Shown here in pieces: positions 32,867 through 47,381 of a stretch of 64,000 nt of DNA (position 1 is the first letter of the stretch; every line of letters begins with the position of its first letter). The position numbers and the translations under genes were made by a program. Below the pieces are notes generated by a model. It saw only the letters and a program-made list of their open reading frames with translations, did no database searches and had not been told where the DNA came from. The stretch is from Actinomycetota bacterium (GTDB lineage: Bacteria > Actinomycetota > Actinomycetes > Actinomycetales > Microbacteriaceae), in NCBI GenBank assembly GCA_018268455.1, contig JAFDWM010000295.1:1-64000 (forward strand), read 5' to 3'.

Positions 32867-33654
32867 TGGGCAGCGCGACCGCTCAGGCCCTCGTGGCGTC
32901 GAGCAGCGCTCTGAACGCCGCGCAGGGGATCACCCTCGACGCCGCCGGCGAGCTGTTCTCCGCCACGCGCCTGATCGGTGAGTCCTCCGCGCTGAGCGGC
33001 GCGCTCTCCGACCCCGCGGCTCCGGCCGAGGCTCGTGCGGCACTGGTGTCGCGCGTCTTCTCCGGCGCCTCGGCGCCGGTTCGGGCCGTGCTGACCGCTG
33101 CTGTCTCGCAGCGCTGGTCCTCTGCCGCCGACCTGGTCGACGGCGTGGAGGAGCTGGCCGTGCGCGCCACGGCGATCGCCGCGCCCGACGCGGACATCGA
33201 GGGCGAGCTGTTCTCGGTGTCGCGTCTGGTCGCCGACAACGCCGACCTCGAGCTGGCCCTGGGCGGTCGTCTCGGCGGCGGCGACGGCAAGGCCGCGCTC
33301 GTGCAGAAGCTCGTCGGGACGCAGCTGCACCCGGCCACGTCGCTGATCGTCACCTCCGTGGTGCGCCAGCCGCGAGGACGCCGCGTGCGCCGGCTGCTGA
33401 GCCGTGCCATGCGCATCGTGTCCGCGCAGCGGGATCGGATCGTCGCGACCGTGCACACCGCCGCAGCGCTCACCGCATCGCAGCGCGACCGGCTCCGCGC
33501 CGTGCTCGCCGGCCGCTACGGCCGCCAGATCGCTCTGAACGAGGTCCTCGATCCCTCCGTCGTCGGGGGCCTGCGCGTGCAGGTCGCGGACGACGTCATC
33601 GACGGCAGCATCGCCGCCCGCCTTGCCGATCTCCGGCAGAAGCTCGCGGGCTGA
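32866..33654 (+). CDS. atpH: ATP synthase subunit delta
   Basis: Delta caps F1 and joins it to the b stalk. The 262-residue protein is longer than the 177-residue E. coli delta, as usual for actinobacteria; the family C-terminal segment is LDPSVVGGLRVQVADDVIDGS. The start overlaps the atpF stop. A hydrophilic middle region may account for the extra length. Confidence 0.92.
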   Translation: MGSATAQALVASSSALNAAQGITLDAAGELFSATRLIGESSALSGALSDPAAPAEARAALVSRVFSGASAPVRAVLTAAVSQRWSSAADLVDGVEELAVRATAIAAPDADIEGELFSVSRLVADNADLELALGGRLGGGDGKAALVQKLVGTQLHPATSLIVTSVVRQPRGRRVRRLLSRAMRIVSAQRDRIVATVHTAAALTASQRDRLRAVLAGRYGRQIALNEVLDPSVVGGLRVQVADDVIDGSIAARLADLRQKLAG

Positions 33655-33702
33655 AACACGACTTCGCGCGGGAAGCCGCGCACCCAGAAAAAAGGGAAGA
33701 CA

Positions 33703-35343
33703 ATGGCAGAACTTTCGATCAGCCCCGACGTCATCCGTGACGCGCTGAAGGACTTCGTCGCCGCGTACGAGCCCACGTCCGGCACCGCGACCGAGGTCGG
33801 CACCGTCATCGACGCAGCGGATGGAATCGCGCACGTCGAGGGACTGCCCGGCGTCATGGCGAACGAGCTCGTGACCTTCGCGGACGGCACCAAGGGCCTC
33901 GCGCTGAACCTCGACGAGCAGGAGATCGGCGTCGTCGTCCTCGGCGACTTCACCGGTGTCGAGGCCGGCCAGGAGGTCACCCGCACCGGCGAGGTGCTCT
34001 CCGTGCCGGTCGGCGACGGCTACCTCGGCCGCGTGGTTGACCCGCTCGGCAACCCGATCGACGGTCTCGGCGCGATCGCCGCGGAAGGCTCCCGTGAGCT
34101 CGAACTGCAGGCACCCGGCGTCATGCAGCGCAAGAGCGTGCACGAGCCGATGCAGACCGGCATCAAGGCCATCGACGCGATGATCCCGGTCGGCCGCGGC
34201 CAGCGCCAGCTCATCATCGGCGACCGCCAGACGGGCAAGACCGCGATCGCGATCGACACGATCATCAACCAGAAGGGCAACTGGGAGTCCGGCGACGTCA
34301 ACAAGCAGGTGCGCTGCATCTACGTCGCGATCGGCCAGAAGGGCTCGACCATCGCCTCCGTCAAGGGTGCGCTGGAAGAGGCCGGCGCCCTGGAGTACAC
34401 GACCATCGTCGCTGCTCCGGCGTCCGACCCGGCCGGCTTCAAGTACCTCGCGCCCTACACCGGATCCGCGATCGGTCAGCACTGGATGTACGGCGGCAAG
34501 CACGTCCTGATCATCTTCGACGACCTGTCGAAGCAGGCCGAGGCCTACCGTGCCGTGTCGCTCCTGCTGCGCCGCCCGCCGGGCCGCGAGGCCTACCCGG
34601 GTGACGTCTTCTACCTGCACTCCCGCCTGCTGGAGCGGTGCGCGAAGCTGTCCGACGAGCTCGGCGCGGGATCGATGACGGGTCTGCCCATCATCGAGAC
34701 CAAGGCGAACGACGTCTCCGCGTACATCCCGACCAACGTGATCTCGATCACCGACGGCCAGATCTTCCTGCAGTCCGACCTGTTCAACGCGAACCAGCGT
34801 CCGGCCGTCGACGTGGGCATCTCGGTGTCCCGCGTCGGTGGTGACGCCCAGGTGAAGTCGATCAAGAAGGTGTCTGGAACGCTGAAGCTCGAGCTCGCGC
34901 AGTACCGCTCGCTCGAGGCCTTCGCGATGTTCGCCTCCGACCTCGACCAGGCCTCGCGCCGCCAGCTGGCGCGCGGTGCCCGCCTCACCGAGCTGCTCAA
35001 GCAGCCGCAGTACTCGCCGTACCCGGTGGAGGACCAGGTCGTGTCGATCTGGGCCGGCACCAACGGCAAGCTCGACTCGATCGAGGTCGACGACGTGCTG
35101 CGCTTCGAGCGCGAGCTGCTGGACCACCTGCGTCGCAACACCAGCGTGCTGGAGACCCTGCGCGAGACCAACGTGCTGGACGACGCCACCGTCGCCGAGC
35201 TGGAGAAGGCGACCGACGCGTTCGTCCTCGAGTTCCAGGGCGGCACGGGGCGCGGCATCGCAGCCCCCGGTCACGAGGAGCACACCGCCGCGGACGTGGA
35301 CGACGTGAACCAGGAGAAGATCGTCAAGGGCCGCCGCGCGTAA
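33703..35343 (+). CDS. atpA: ATP synthase subunit alpha
   Basis: The 546-residue non-catalytic nucleotide-binding subunit of F1 has the P-loop GDRQTGKT near residue 169 and the family signature [14 protein letters not shown]. An acidic, His-containing C-terminal extension (about 520-546) is typical of actinobacteria. AAAAAGGGAAGA precedes the ATG. The hexamer forms with beta from atpD. Confidence 0.97.
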   Translation: MAELSISPDVIRDALKDFVAAYEPTSGTATEVGTVIDAADGIAHVEGLPGVMANELVTFADGTKGLALNLDEQEIGVVVLGDFTGVEAGQEVTRTGEVLSVPVGDGYLGRVVDPLGNPIDGLGAIAAEGSRELELQAPGVMQRKSVHEPMQTGIKAIDAMIPVGRGQRQLIIGDRQTGKTAIAIDTIINQKGNWESGDVNKQVRCIYVAIGQKGSTIASVKGALEEAGALEYTTIVAAPASDPAGFKYLAPYTGSAIGQHWMYGGKHVLIIFDDLSKQAEAYRAVSLLLRRPPGREAYPGDVFYLHSRLLERCAKLSDELGAGSMTGLPIIETKANDVSAYIPTNVISITDGQIFLQSDLFNANQRPAVDVGISVSRVGGDAQVKSIKKVSGTLKLELAQYRSLEAFAMFASDLDQASRRQLARGARLTELLKQPQYSPYPVEDQVVSIWAGTNGKLDSIEVDDVLRFERELLDHLRRNTSVLETLRETNVLDDATVAELEKATDAFVLEFQGGTGRGIAAPGHEEHTAADVDDVNQEKIVKGRRA

Positions 35344-35364
35344 GCGCGGGGGAGACTGACCGCT

Positions 35365-37724
<2,360 letters not shown>

Positions 37725-37726
37725 CC

Positions 37727-37987
37727 ATGGCTCTGCACGTCAGCCTCGTCTCCGCGGATGCGGAGGTCTGGACGGGGGAGGCCTCGCTCGTCGTCGCCAA
37801 GACCGTCGAGGGCGAGCTGGGCTTCATGGCCGGGCACGAGCCGGTGCTCGCGATCCTCGCCGAGGGCCAGGTGCGCATCACCCAGCTGGACGGCACGAAG
37901 GTGCTCGCCAGCGCTCGGGACGGCTTCGTCTCGATGGAGGGTGACGTGCTGACGATCGTCGCCGGCAACGCCGCACTGGTCGCCTGA
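37727..37987 (+). CDS. atpC: ATP synthase subunit epsilon, short form
   Basis: This 86-residue protein consists only of the N-terminal ten-stranded beta-sandwich that binds gamma and the c-ring (GFMAGHEPVLAILAEG). The C-terminal two-helix domain found in full-length epsilon (about 120-140 residues), which inhibits ATP hydrolysis, is absent: the frame ends at GNAALVA and a terminator follows. Short epsilon is, to my knowledge, usual in Microbacteriaceae, so this is likely the native length. Confidence 0.92.
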   Translation: MALHVSLVSADAEVWTGEASLVVAKTVEGELGFMAGHEPVLAILAEGQVRITQLDGTKVLASARDGFVSMEGDVLTIVAGNAALVA

Positions 37988-38004
37988 CGCCTTCTCACCG
38001 CCTC

Positions 38005-38040
38005 GGAAGCGCCGGATCCCCTCGGGGGTCTGGCGCTTCC
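38005..38040 (+). terminator. Terminator of the atp operon
   Basis: GGAAGCGCC (38005-38013) pairs with GGCGCTTCC (38032-38040); the interior adds further G-C pairs with one or two wobbles. It starts 18 nt after the atpC stop. No T run follows. Confidence 0.75.
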
Positions 38041-38076
38041 GCGTCCCCCCTCGACTTGCCACATCGGAGCCGCCGC

Positions 38077-38841
38077 ATGATGATCCTGCTTCCGCCGTCC
38101 GAGACCAAGCGTGCGGGCGGCGTCCGCGGCCCCGTGGACACCGGCGCCTGGGCGCTGCCCGGCCTGCGGGCGCAACGCGAGCAGGTTCTCGATGCGCTGG
38201 TGGCGCTCGCGGCGGACCCGGAGGTGACGCGCCGGGTGCTCAAGCTGAGCGACAAGCAGCTCGCCGAGGCCGTGCGCGACAATGCGTCGCTGCGCACGGG
38301 GCCACTGATGCCGGCGGTCGACCGCTACACGGGCGTGCTCTTCGACGCGCTGGATGCGGCCTCGCTCGACGGCTGGGCGCGTCGCTGGCTGGGCGCGCAC
38401 GTTCTCGTGCACGGCGCCTCCTTCGGACCGATCGGCGCGCTGGATCCGATCCCGTCGTACCGGCTCGGCGCCGGCGCGTCGGTGCCGGGCCTTCCGGCGC
38501 TGCGCCGACTCTGGGCGGACGTCGTGTCGGCGGCGCTGGCCGACGCCGCTCCCGGCTTCGTGCTGGATCTGCGCTCCGAGGCGTACGTCGGTCTGGGGCC
38601 GGTCCCGGTGGGGACGGCCTCGGAGTACGTGCGGGTCGTCACCACCGAGGGCAAGGCGCTGAACCACTTCAACAAGCACGCGAAGGGGCTGCTCGTGCGT
38701 CGTCTCGCTCTCGAGCGGCCGAAGATCGCCTCACGCCGGTCGCTGCTGAGCTGGGCCGGCCGCACCGGGATCGAACTGCGCAGCACGGGGGAGACCGGAA
38801 TATTGGAGCTGGTGACGGATCAGCCGACGTCCCGAAGATAG
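38077..38841 (+). CDS. YaaA/UPF0246 family peroxide-stress protein
   Basis: This 254-residue protein matches the YaaA family: LLPPSETKRAGG at the start, PSYRLGAG in the middle and the C-terminal signature NHFNKHAKG. E. coli YaaA lowers intracellular free iron during peroxide stress and binds DNA; that function is inferred by family. The ATG at 38077 (followed by a second ATG) has GGAG 8 nt upstream. It is a single gene between the atp terminator and the DUF5684 gene. Confidence 0.85.
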   Translation: MMILLPPSETKRAGGVRGPVDTGAWALPGLRAQREQVLDALVALAADPEVTRRVLKLSDKQLAEAVRDNASLRTGPLMPAVDRYTGVLFDALDAASLDGWARRWLGAHVLVHGASFGPIGALDPIPSYRLGAGASVPGLPALRRLWADVVSAALADAAPGFVLDLRSEAYVGLGPVPVGTASEYVRVVTTEGKALNHFNKHAKGLLVRRLALERPKIASRRSLLSWAGRTGIELRSTGETGILELVTDQPTSRR

Positions 38842-38867
38842 TTCGTGAGTGCGGCATGCCGACGCGG

Positions 38868-38873
38868 TAGGGT
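38868..38873 (+). promoter_or_regulatory. -10 hexamer TAGGGT for the DUF5684 gene
   Basis: TAGGGT lies 79 nt before the ATG, in the 111-nt gap after yaaA, giving a leader of about 73 nt with a GGAGGA ribosome site. Confidence 0.4.
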
Positions 38874-38952
38874 GTTTCGCGTCGAGGCACTCGGCTGATT
38901 CCCAGTCGGCGAGCCCGACGCCTGTGCATCTCAACCTGTTCCGGAGGAACAC

Positions 38953-39816
38953 ATGAACGACTACGGATACGACAGCGGAGTGGGCGTAGCCGCGATCCTG
39001 ATCGGCACGCTGGTCTATCTGGTCTTCGCGATCGGATTCTACGTTCTCGCTTCGATCTTCATGATGAAGATCTTCGACAAGGCCGGGGTCCAGGGCAAGT
39101 GGCGCGCCTGGGTGCCGATCTACAACGGCATGGTCTTCCTGAAGCTCGGCGACCTGAGCCCGTGGCTGGTCCTGATCGCCATGGGCGCGTCGATCGTGCT
39201 CGGCTGGATTCCCGTGATCGGCTGGCTGCTCATCCTGGCGACTGCGGCTCTGTGGGTCATCGCCGCGTGGCGCGTCGGCCTCAAGCTGCAGAAGAGCGCG
39301 GGCTGGGTCGTCCTCTACGTCTTCCTGAGCATCGTCTGGTACGGCATCAACGCCTTCGACGGCTCGCGCTGGAACCCGAACATCGCTCCTGCGCCGTGGG
39401 CCGGCAACGGCTTCCTCGGCGACCGCACCGTCTGGCAGGGCATCCCGGTGCAGCCGTCCGCGGCACCTGCGGCCCCCGCCGCCGGCTACGGCGCCCCGCA
39501 GGGCTACCAGCCACCCGCTGCCCAGGGCTACGCGCCGCCGCAGCAGCCCGGCTACGCCCAGCCGCAGGCCCCGCAGTTCGGTCAGCCCGCCGCGCCGCAG
39601 GCCCCGCAGGCCCCGCAGTTCGGCCAGCCGCAGCAGGGCTTCCAGCCGCCGGCACCGCAGGCGCCGCAGCCGAGCTTCCAGCCGCCCGCCGCTGGGCAGG
39701 CTCCGGCCGCACCGGTGACGCCGCCGGCACCGCCGGCGCCTCCGGCTCCGCCGGCGGCGGCACCGGACGCTCCGGCGCCGGAAGCACCCGCGGACGGCGA
39801 CAAGCCTTCCGAGTGA
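38953..39816 (+). CDS. DUF5684 membrane protein with Pro/Gln/Ala-rich tail
   Basis: This 287-residue protein has about four membrane helices in residues 10-135 with the DUF5684-like core IFDKAGVQGKWRAWVPIYN. From about 165 it is a low-complexity tail of Pro, Gln and Ala with short repeats such as APQFGQP and AQGYAPPQ, ending in acidic residues. Function is unknown; the tail may act as a disordered interaction arm on the cytoplasmic side. GGAGGA lies 5 nt before the ATG, a strong site. Confidence 0.7.
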   Translation: MNDYGYDSGVGVAAILIGTLVYLVFAIGFYVLASIFMMKIFDKAGVQGKWRAWVPIYNGMVFLKLGDLSPWLVLIAMGASIVLGWIPVIGWLLILATAALWVIAAWRVGLKLQKSAGWVVLYVFLSIVWYGINAFDGSRWNPNIAPAPWAGNGFLGDRTVWQGIPVQPSAAPAAPAAGYGAPQGYQPPAAQGYAPPQQPGYAQPQAPQFGQPAAPQAPQAPQFGQPQQGFQPPAPQAPQPSFQPPAAGQAPAAPVTPPAPPAPPAPPAAAPDAPAPEAPADGDKPSE

Positions 39817-39824
39817 ACCACCGA

Positions 39825-39869
39825 GGAAGCCCCCGTCCGCGACGCATCGACGTCGGGTCGGGGGCTTCC
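39825..39869 (+). terminator. Terminator after the DUF5684 gene
   Basis: GGAAGCCCCCG (39825-39835) pairs perfectly with CGGGGGCTTCC (39859-39869), 11 bp, with a 23-nt loop that itself can form a small hairpin. It begins 8 nt after the stop codon. Confidence 0.75.
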
Positions 39870-39887
39870 CGCATGTCCGCGGGTTGG

Positions 39888-39893
39888 TAGTTT
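39888..39893 (+). promoter_or_regulatory. -10 hexamer TAGTTT, leaderless geometry
   Basis: TAGTTT is followed by 6 nt and the aldo/keto reductase ATG at 39900, just after the upstream terminator. Confidence 0.55.
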
Positions 39894-39899
39894 GGAAGC

Positions 39900-40871
39900 A
39901 TGAGCGCAGATCGTCGTGTCGGGACCTCCGGTCTTGTCGTCTCGGCCGTGGGGCTGGGCTGCAACAACTTCGGGCGCGCGGGCACGGCGACCGAGACGCT
40001 GCAGGGCACGCAGAACGTGCTCGACGCGGCGATCGACCACGGCGTCACGTTCCTGGACACCGCCGACATGTACGGCAAGGACCCCGGTCTCAGCGAGACC
40101 CTCATGGGGGAGGCGCTCCAGGGCCGTCGCGATCGCATCGTGCTCGCCACCAAGTTCGGCTATGCGACGGCCGACATGGGCTACGACTTCCCGGCGGGGC
40201 TCGGCTCACGCCGGTACGTCCGCAAGGCGGTCGACGAGTCGCTGCGCCGGCTGCGTACGGACTGGATCGATCTCTACCAGTTGCACTGGCCGGATCCGAT
40301 CACGCCGATCGAGGAGACGCTGGACGCACTGGACGAACTGGTGCGCGAGGGGAAGATCCGCTACTTCGGGCACTCCAACTTCAGCGGCTGGCAGATCGCC
40401 GAGGCCGAGCTGAAGGCCGACCGCAGCGCGCGCTTCATCTCCGCGCAGAACCAGTACTCGCTGCTGTCCCGCGCAGCGGAGCGCGAGGTGCTCCCCGCGG
40501 TGAACCGGTTCGGACTCGGCTTCTTCCCCTTCTTCCCGTTGCACAACGGGCTGCTCACCGGCAAGTTCACGCGCGACGGCGGCCCCGAGCAGAGCCGCAT
40601 CATGCGCACCCGCGCGCAGTTGTGGCAGAACGCGCCATGGGATGCCCTGGACGCGTACCGGGCATTCTGCGACGAGCGCGGGATCACCATGCTCGAGGCG
40701 ACCTTCGGTTGGCTTCTGGCACAGCCCGGTGTGGCCTCGGTCATCGCCGGGGCGACCTCGCCCGAGCAGATCGAGGCCAACGCGCGGGCCGGGGCGGCAT
40801 GGGCGCCCTCCTCGGACGATGTCGCCGCGATCGATGCGATCCTGCCGCTGCCGCGGGATCCGGCGGTCTGA
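39900..40871 (+). CDS. Aldo/keto reductase
   Basis: This 323-residue NADPH-dependent oxidoreductase of the AKR superfamily shows the catalytic tetrad context: FLDTADMYGKDPG (Asp and Tyr), LATKFGY (Lys) and LYQLHWPDP (His), with the C-terminal NADP-binding VASVIAGATSPEQIEAN. Substrate is unknown; it resembles the YajO/Tas group acting on small aldehydes or ketones. It has its own leaderless promoter and is the only gene of its unit. Confidence 0.9.
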   Translation: MSADRRVGTSGLVVSAVGLGCNNFGRAGTATETLQGTQNVLDAAIDHGVTFLDTADMYGKDPGLSETLMGEALQGRRDRIVLATKFGYATADMGYDFPAGLGSRRYVRKAVDESLRRLRTDWIDLYQLHWPDPITPIEETLDALDELVREGKIRYFGHSNFSGWQIAEAELKADRSARFISAQNQYSLLSRAAEREVLPAVNRFGLGFFPFFPLHNGLLTGKFTRDGGPEQSRIMRTRAQLWQNAPWDALDAYRAFCDERGITMLEATFGWLLAQPGVASVIAGATSPEQIEANARAGAAWAPSSDDVAAIDAILPLPRDPAV

Positions 40872-40953
40872 TGCGCCCGCCGAAATGGCGATCCACTACG
40901 ATGTGTGAGATTTCAGCGGTCGCTCCGATCGCCCGAGGATGGGGAGAACCGCG

Positions 40954-41769
<816 letters not shown>

Positions 41770-41826
41770 TCCACCGATCGCGCAGGGTGGCCACCACCGC
41801 AGGGTCTGCGGCGGTGGGATGGGGGT

Positions 41827-44671
41827 ATGGATCCCGCAGACACGATCGTCCTCCCCGCTGCTCCCGCCGAGGCACCGCGCGGGTCGCTCCCGATGCTCGC
41901 CGCGATCGTGCCGGTGGTGTCGGGCATCGTGCTGTTCGTCGTGACCGGATCGGTGTTCGCGCTGTGCTTCGCCGCACTCGGACCCGTCATGATCCTGGGC
42001 TCGTTCCTCGACGGGGTGCGGCAGCGCCGGCGTGCCCTGCGCGTGGCGAGGGCGGAGGAGGCGAAGGCCTGGGCTGCGGTGGAGGCCGACGTCGCGGAGC
42101 GCGAAGCGGCAGAGCGCACGCGGCGCAGGCGTGCGGTGCCGGATGCCGGTACGTGCCTCGCCGACGCCCCGCTGCGAGCGGCCGTGCTGGCCCCCGCGAC
42201 CGAGATCGCGGTGGGGCGCGGAGCCGGCGTCGCCGTGCTGCGCTTCAGCGGGGCCGGCGAGCGCGCTGAGGCGTTCCGCGCCGCGCACCGCACCCTTCCC
42301 GGAGTGCCGCTGGCGGTGCCGCTCGACGACGGTGTCTGCGTGCGCGGCCCGGAACCGCTGGCGGCGGCGGTCGCTCGCGCGCTCGTGCTGCAGCTGTGCC
42401 TGCGCCATGCGAACGGGGCGATCGGCTTCACCGGCGACGGGATCGCGGCGATTGGCCTGGCCGGCCTGCCGCAGGCGCACGGACTCGGTCACGACGCCGC
42501 GGCGATCCATGTGGCCTCGACCCGGTTCGTCTCGTCGGGGCCGCGCCTGTGCGTCGTCGGCCCCGCCGTTGCGCCGCCCCCGGGCTACCGAGCGGTGCTC
42601 GACGTGACGGAGCCGGGCGTGTCGCGATTGCGCACCGCGACGGGCTCAGCCGAGTGCGCGGTGTCGGGAATCTCGGCTGAGCAGGCCGAGGCGCTGGCGC
42701 GGGACTTCGCCGCCGAGCGGGGGAGTGCGGGCGGAATCCCCGCGGCGGTCGCGCTGGGCGACGTGCTCGCCGCGCGCGCCGCGAGCATTGGCGGACCGGT
42801 GCGGGCCGGACTGGCGGTCGCCCTCGGATGCGATGCGGACGGACCCGTGACGGTCGATCTGGTCGGCGATGGCCCGCATGCGATCGTGACCGGTGTGACG
42901 GGCGCCGGCAAGAGCGAGCTCCTGGTCAGCTGGGTGGCGGCGATCGCCGCGGCGCATGCCGCGGACGAGGTGAGCTTCGTGCTGGCGGATTTCAAGGGCG
43001 GGACGGCCTTCGAGCCGCTGCGACGGCTGCCTCATGTCGCGGCGATCATCACCGATCTGGACGCGGCAGGGGCCGAGCGCGGTGTGCGGAGCCTGCGCGC
43101 CGAGCTGCGGCGCCGGGAGGCGCTGCTCTCCGACGCGGGTGCCCGCAGCATCGATGAGGCGACGGACGTGCTCGCACGGCTCGTGATCGTGGTGGACGAA
43201 TTCGCCGCCCTGCTGCAGGAGCACCCCGAGCTGGGCGCGGTCTTCACCGACATCGCCGCGCGCGGCCGCGCCCTCGGCATGCACTTGATCCTCGGCACGC
43301 AACGCGCGACAGGCGTGATCCGGGACGCGCTCGCGATGAACTGCCCGCTGCGCATCGCGCTCCGTGTGACGGATCCGGCCGACAGCAGGGCGATGATCGG
43401 CACCGATGCGGCGGCAGGGCTTCCCGGCGACGCCGCGGGCCGCGGACTCGCACACCTGCGGCGGCCGCAGGACGCCACCTCCGTCGTGCTCCGCATCGCG
43501 CGCACCGGCGTCGACGACCTCGACCGCATCGTCGAGTGCGGGAGAGGTGCGGCCCGCGCGCGCAGCCCGTGGACGCCTGTGCTGCCGACGCAGCTGCATC
43601 GCGCAGCGCTGTCCATGCCGCCCGCGGGTGCGGCCGTGCTCGGTCTCGCCGACGAGCCGGAGCAGCAGCGGCAGATCGTGCGCCTGCTGCGGATCGGCAC
43701 CGATCGCGGTCTCATGGTGTTCGGCGGACCGGCCTCGGGCAAGAGCAGCGTCGTACGCGCACTCGCCGAGCAGGTGCCGGGCGCCGTGCTCGTGCCGCAG
43801 GATCCGGAACACGCGTGGACGATCGTCGACGAGCTGGCCGAGGGACGACGCGACCTGCCACCGCTGCTCGCCGTCGATGATGCGGACCGGCTGATCGCGG
43901 CATTCCCGCCCGAGTATGCGAGTGCCTGGATCGAGCGCCTGCATCGGCTGGTACGGCGAGCCGCGGACTGCGGGAGCACCGTCGTGCTCACCGCCACGCG
44001 CTGCAGCGGCCAGCTCGCGGCGCTCGCCGACCAGCTCCCCGAACGCGCGCTCCTGCGTGCATCGAGCCGGTCCGAGCACCTGACCGCCGGAGGGGACACG
44101 GCCACCTGGGATCCGAGCCGGCCGCCGGGGCGCGCGGTGCTCGGTGCCACGGAGCTGCAGTTCGCGCTCGCGGAGGACGTCGCGCCGAACGTCACCGGCG
44201 GCGGGGTGTGGTCCCCTGCCGATGCGCACTGGGATCCTCGCTCCGCGCTGGTCGGCGTGGTCAGCACGACACCGCAGCGCACGGCGGACCAGCTGCGCGG
44301 CAGATTCGGTGCCGCCGCCGTGCAGATCCTCGACGGTGCCCAGGCAGCGCCGGGCGCGTCCCCGCTCGTGCCGACCGGCGACGCGGCGGTGCGCTCGGCC
44401 GCCGGCCGAGACGGGCTCGCCGCAGACGACGGCGGACTCCTGCTGCTCGTCGGCGATTCTGACGCCTGGCAGCGGCAGTACGCGCTGTGGCAGCGCGTGC
44501 AGCGTCAGGGGGAGGTCGTCGTGCTCGCCGAGGCGGCACGCGACCTGCGCATGCTCGCCGGCGTGCGCGAACTCCCGCCGTACGCGATGCCGTACGCGGG
44601 GCGGGCATGGACGGTGGATCCGGACGGTCGTCCGGTCCGGGTCGTCCTCACGCCCGCCCCGCCGGCGCCGA

Positions 44672-44700
<29 letters not shown>
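41827..44700 (+). CDS. FtsK/SpoIIIE-family ATPase, EccC-like, orphan
   Basis: This 957-residue protein has two membrane helices near the N-terminus (about 21-60), a cytoplasmic linker, and two P-loop ATPase domains. The first is intact: Walker [12 protein letters not shown] near 357 and Walker [13 protein letters not shown] near 455. The second has Walker [10 protein letters not shown] near 634 and [11 protein letters not shown] in place of a canonical Walker B. This architecture resembles EccC, the type VII secretion motor, which has three domains, more than the DNA pump FtsK, since no gamma domain is seen. No WXG100 or other ESX gene is nearby. Its 3' end overlaps convergent ald by 29 bp. 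Confidence 0.82.
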
Positions 44701-45787
<1,087 letters not shown>

Positions 45788-45833
45788 CGTGGCTCCTTTC
45801 CTTCCCAGTGGGATATGGCCCCTTGTGAGGGCT

Positions 45834-46829
45834 TCAGATTCCGGCAGTGGGGCGGATGACCCCCACGCCGCTGCCGCCGCCGAGGACGGCAAGTGGAAGG
45901 GCCGATGCGAGGTTCTCCACCTGCGCATCGGTCAGTGCGCCCGCACGGGCGAGCAGGGTCGCGGCGACGATCGTCCCCACGCGGCCGGATCCGTCGAGCG
46001 TCTTGAGCGCGACGGTCGTGCCGTCCGGTGCGATCATGACCATCACACCCTCCACGCCGTACTTCGCGAACACGCCGAGTCGCTCGATCGCGAGCGTGTC
46101 GGGACGGCCGGTGCCCTGGATCGTCCACGGGTTCTCGCGCACCGCGCGCACGAGCGCACCGGCGACGCGATGCAGGGCGAAGGGCGACTTCTCCGATGCC
46201 GAGCCGATGCGGTGCATCGCGCGCGCGAGCCCGAGCAGGGTGAGTGCGTGCACCGGAGCGCCGCACCCGTCGATCGCCGTCGCCGCAACGCGCTCGCCGC
46301 TGAGCCGCTCCACGACCTCCTTGATGTGCACCTGCAGCGGGTGCAAGAGCTCGAGATAGGTCTCGGTGGGCCAGTCGTTCTCGACGCAGGCGCGCAGCAT
46401 CGCGGCGTGCTTGCCCGAGCAGCCCATCCGGATCCGCGTCTTGCCGAGATGCTCGCGCACGAGCTCGTCCCTGGTCGTCGAGTCACCCGGCCAGTCCGCC
46501 GGGCAGCCGAGGTCGTCCTCGGTGAGTCCGCCCGCGGCGAGTATGTCGCGCACGACGGCGACATGGCGGTCCGTGCCGACGTGACTCGCGGTGGCCAGAC
46601 CCAGCTGCTCGCCCTCGAGGGACACGCCCGCGGTGAGACAGCCCACGGCTTGCAGGGGCTTGAGGCTCGATCGGGGCAGCATCAGCGCCTCGGCGTCGCC
46701 GTGGCGGGCGGCGATCTCGCCGTCGGGGGAGAGCACGACCGCCGCTCCGATGTGGCGGGATTCGACGAAGCCGTTGCGCTCGACGACGGCGAGTTCCACG
46801 GCATCCTGGACGGTCAGACTCTGCACCAC
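45834..46829 (-). CDS. Asparaginase, L-asparaginase II (AnsA/PF06089) family
   Basis: This 331-residue enzyme matches the plant-symbiont and actinobacterial L-asparaginase II family rather than the E. coli types: ESRHIGAAVVLSPDG, SSLKPLQAV, GCSGKHAAML and DGCGAPVHALTL. It should release ammonia from asparagine. The GTG at 46829 is supported by a -10 hexamer TAGGCT exactly 6 nt upstream; the next codon is also GTG. It precedes ald. Confidence 0.88.
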   Translation of the reverse strand: MVQSLTVQDAVELAVVERNGFVESRHIGAAVVLSPDGEIAARHGDAEALMLPRSSLKPLQAVGCLTAGVSLEGEQLGLATASHVGTDRHVAVVRDILAAGGLTEDDLGCPADWPGDSTTRDELVREHLGKTRIRMGCSGKHAAMLRACVENDWPTETYLELLHPLQVHIKEVVERLSGERVAATAIDGCGAPVHALTLLGLARAMHRIGSASEKSPFALHRVAGALVRAVRENPWTIQGTGRPDTLAIERLGVFAKYGVEGVMVMIAPDGTTVALKTLDGSGRVGTIVAATLLARAGALTDAQVENLASALPLAVLGGGSGVGVIRPTAGI

Positions 46830-46835
46830 GGGATC

Positions 46836-46841
46836 AGCCTA
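46836..46841 (-). promoter_or_regulatory. -10 hexamer TAGGCT, leaderless geometry
   Basis: On the minus strand TAGGCT is followed by 6 nt and the asparaginase GTG at 46829. Confidence 0.55.
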
Positions 46842-46887
46842 GTGGCCCGCAGAGCCGCAGATCCGGTGGGATGCGACGATGGGGGAC

Positions 46888-47361
46888 ATGACCCTCGGCA
46901 CGCACGACTACGCCCTCACCACGACCTGGACCGGCAACCGCGGCACGGGCACCTCCGGCTACCGCGACTACGACCGGGCGAGCACGATCCGCGTCGCCGG
47001 GAAGCCCGAGCTGCTCGCCTCCTCGGACAAGCCGTTCCGCGGGGATCCGACGCGCTGGAACCCGGAGGATCTCCTTCTTGCGGCGCTCAGCGAATGCCAC
47101 CTGCTGAGCTACCTGCACGCCTGCGTGACGGCGGGCGTCATCGTCGTCGACTACCGCGACGACGCGACCGGCACGATGCGGGAGGACGGCTGGGGTGGCG
47201 GGGCGTTCACGGAGGTGGTGCTGCGACCGGTGGTGACGATCGCGGAGGAGTCGATGCGGGAGGCCGCCGAGGCCGCGCACGCGCAGGCGAACGCGTGGTG
47301 CTTCATCGCGAACTCGGTGAACTTCCCGGTGCGGCATCAGGCGACCATCCTGGTCGCCTGA
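46888..47361 (+). CDS. OsmC/Ohr-family protein
   Basis: This 157-residue OsmC-fold protein has Cys70 in LLAALSECHLLSYLHACV and a second Cys in NAWCFIANSVNFPV, the pair that carries peroxide reduction in OsmC and Ohr. It lacks the exact Ohr signature, so is best called an OsmC-family thiol peroxidase. The ATG at 46888 follows GGGGGA closely; an in-frame ATG at 46879 would add three residues. It lies in a 57-nt gap divergent from the asparaginase gene and convergent with the acyltransferase. Confidence 0.85.
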   Translation: MTLGTHDYALTTTWTGNRGTGTSGYRDYDRASTIRVAGKPELLASSDKPFRGDPTRWNPEDLLLAALSECHLLSYLHACVTAGVIVVDYRDDATGTMREDGWGGGAFTEVVLRPVVTIAEESMREAAEAAHAQANAWCFIANSVNFPVRHQATILVA

Positions 47362-47381
47362 TCGCTCGGAGGCGACGGCGG

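Noticed and set aside
39465..39790. Short repeated CCGCAG units that could suggest a satellite or CRISPR-like array
   Set aside because: They lie in frame within the Pro/Gln-rich tail of the DUF5684 protein and lack constant spacer length.
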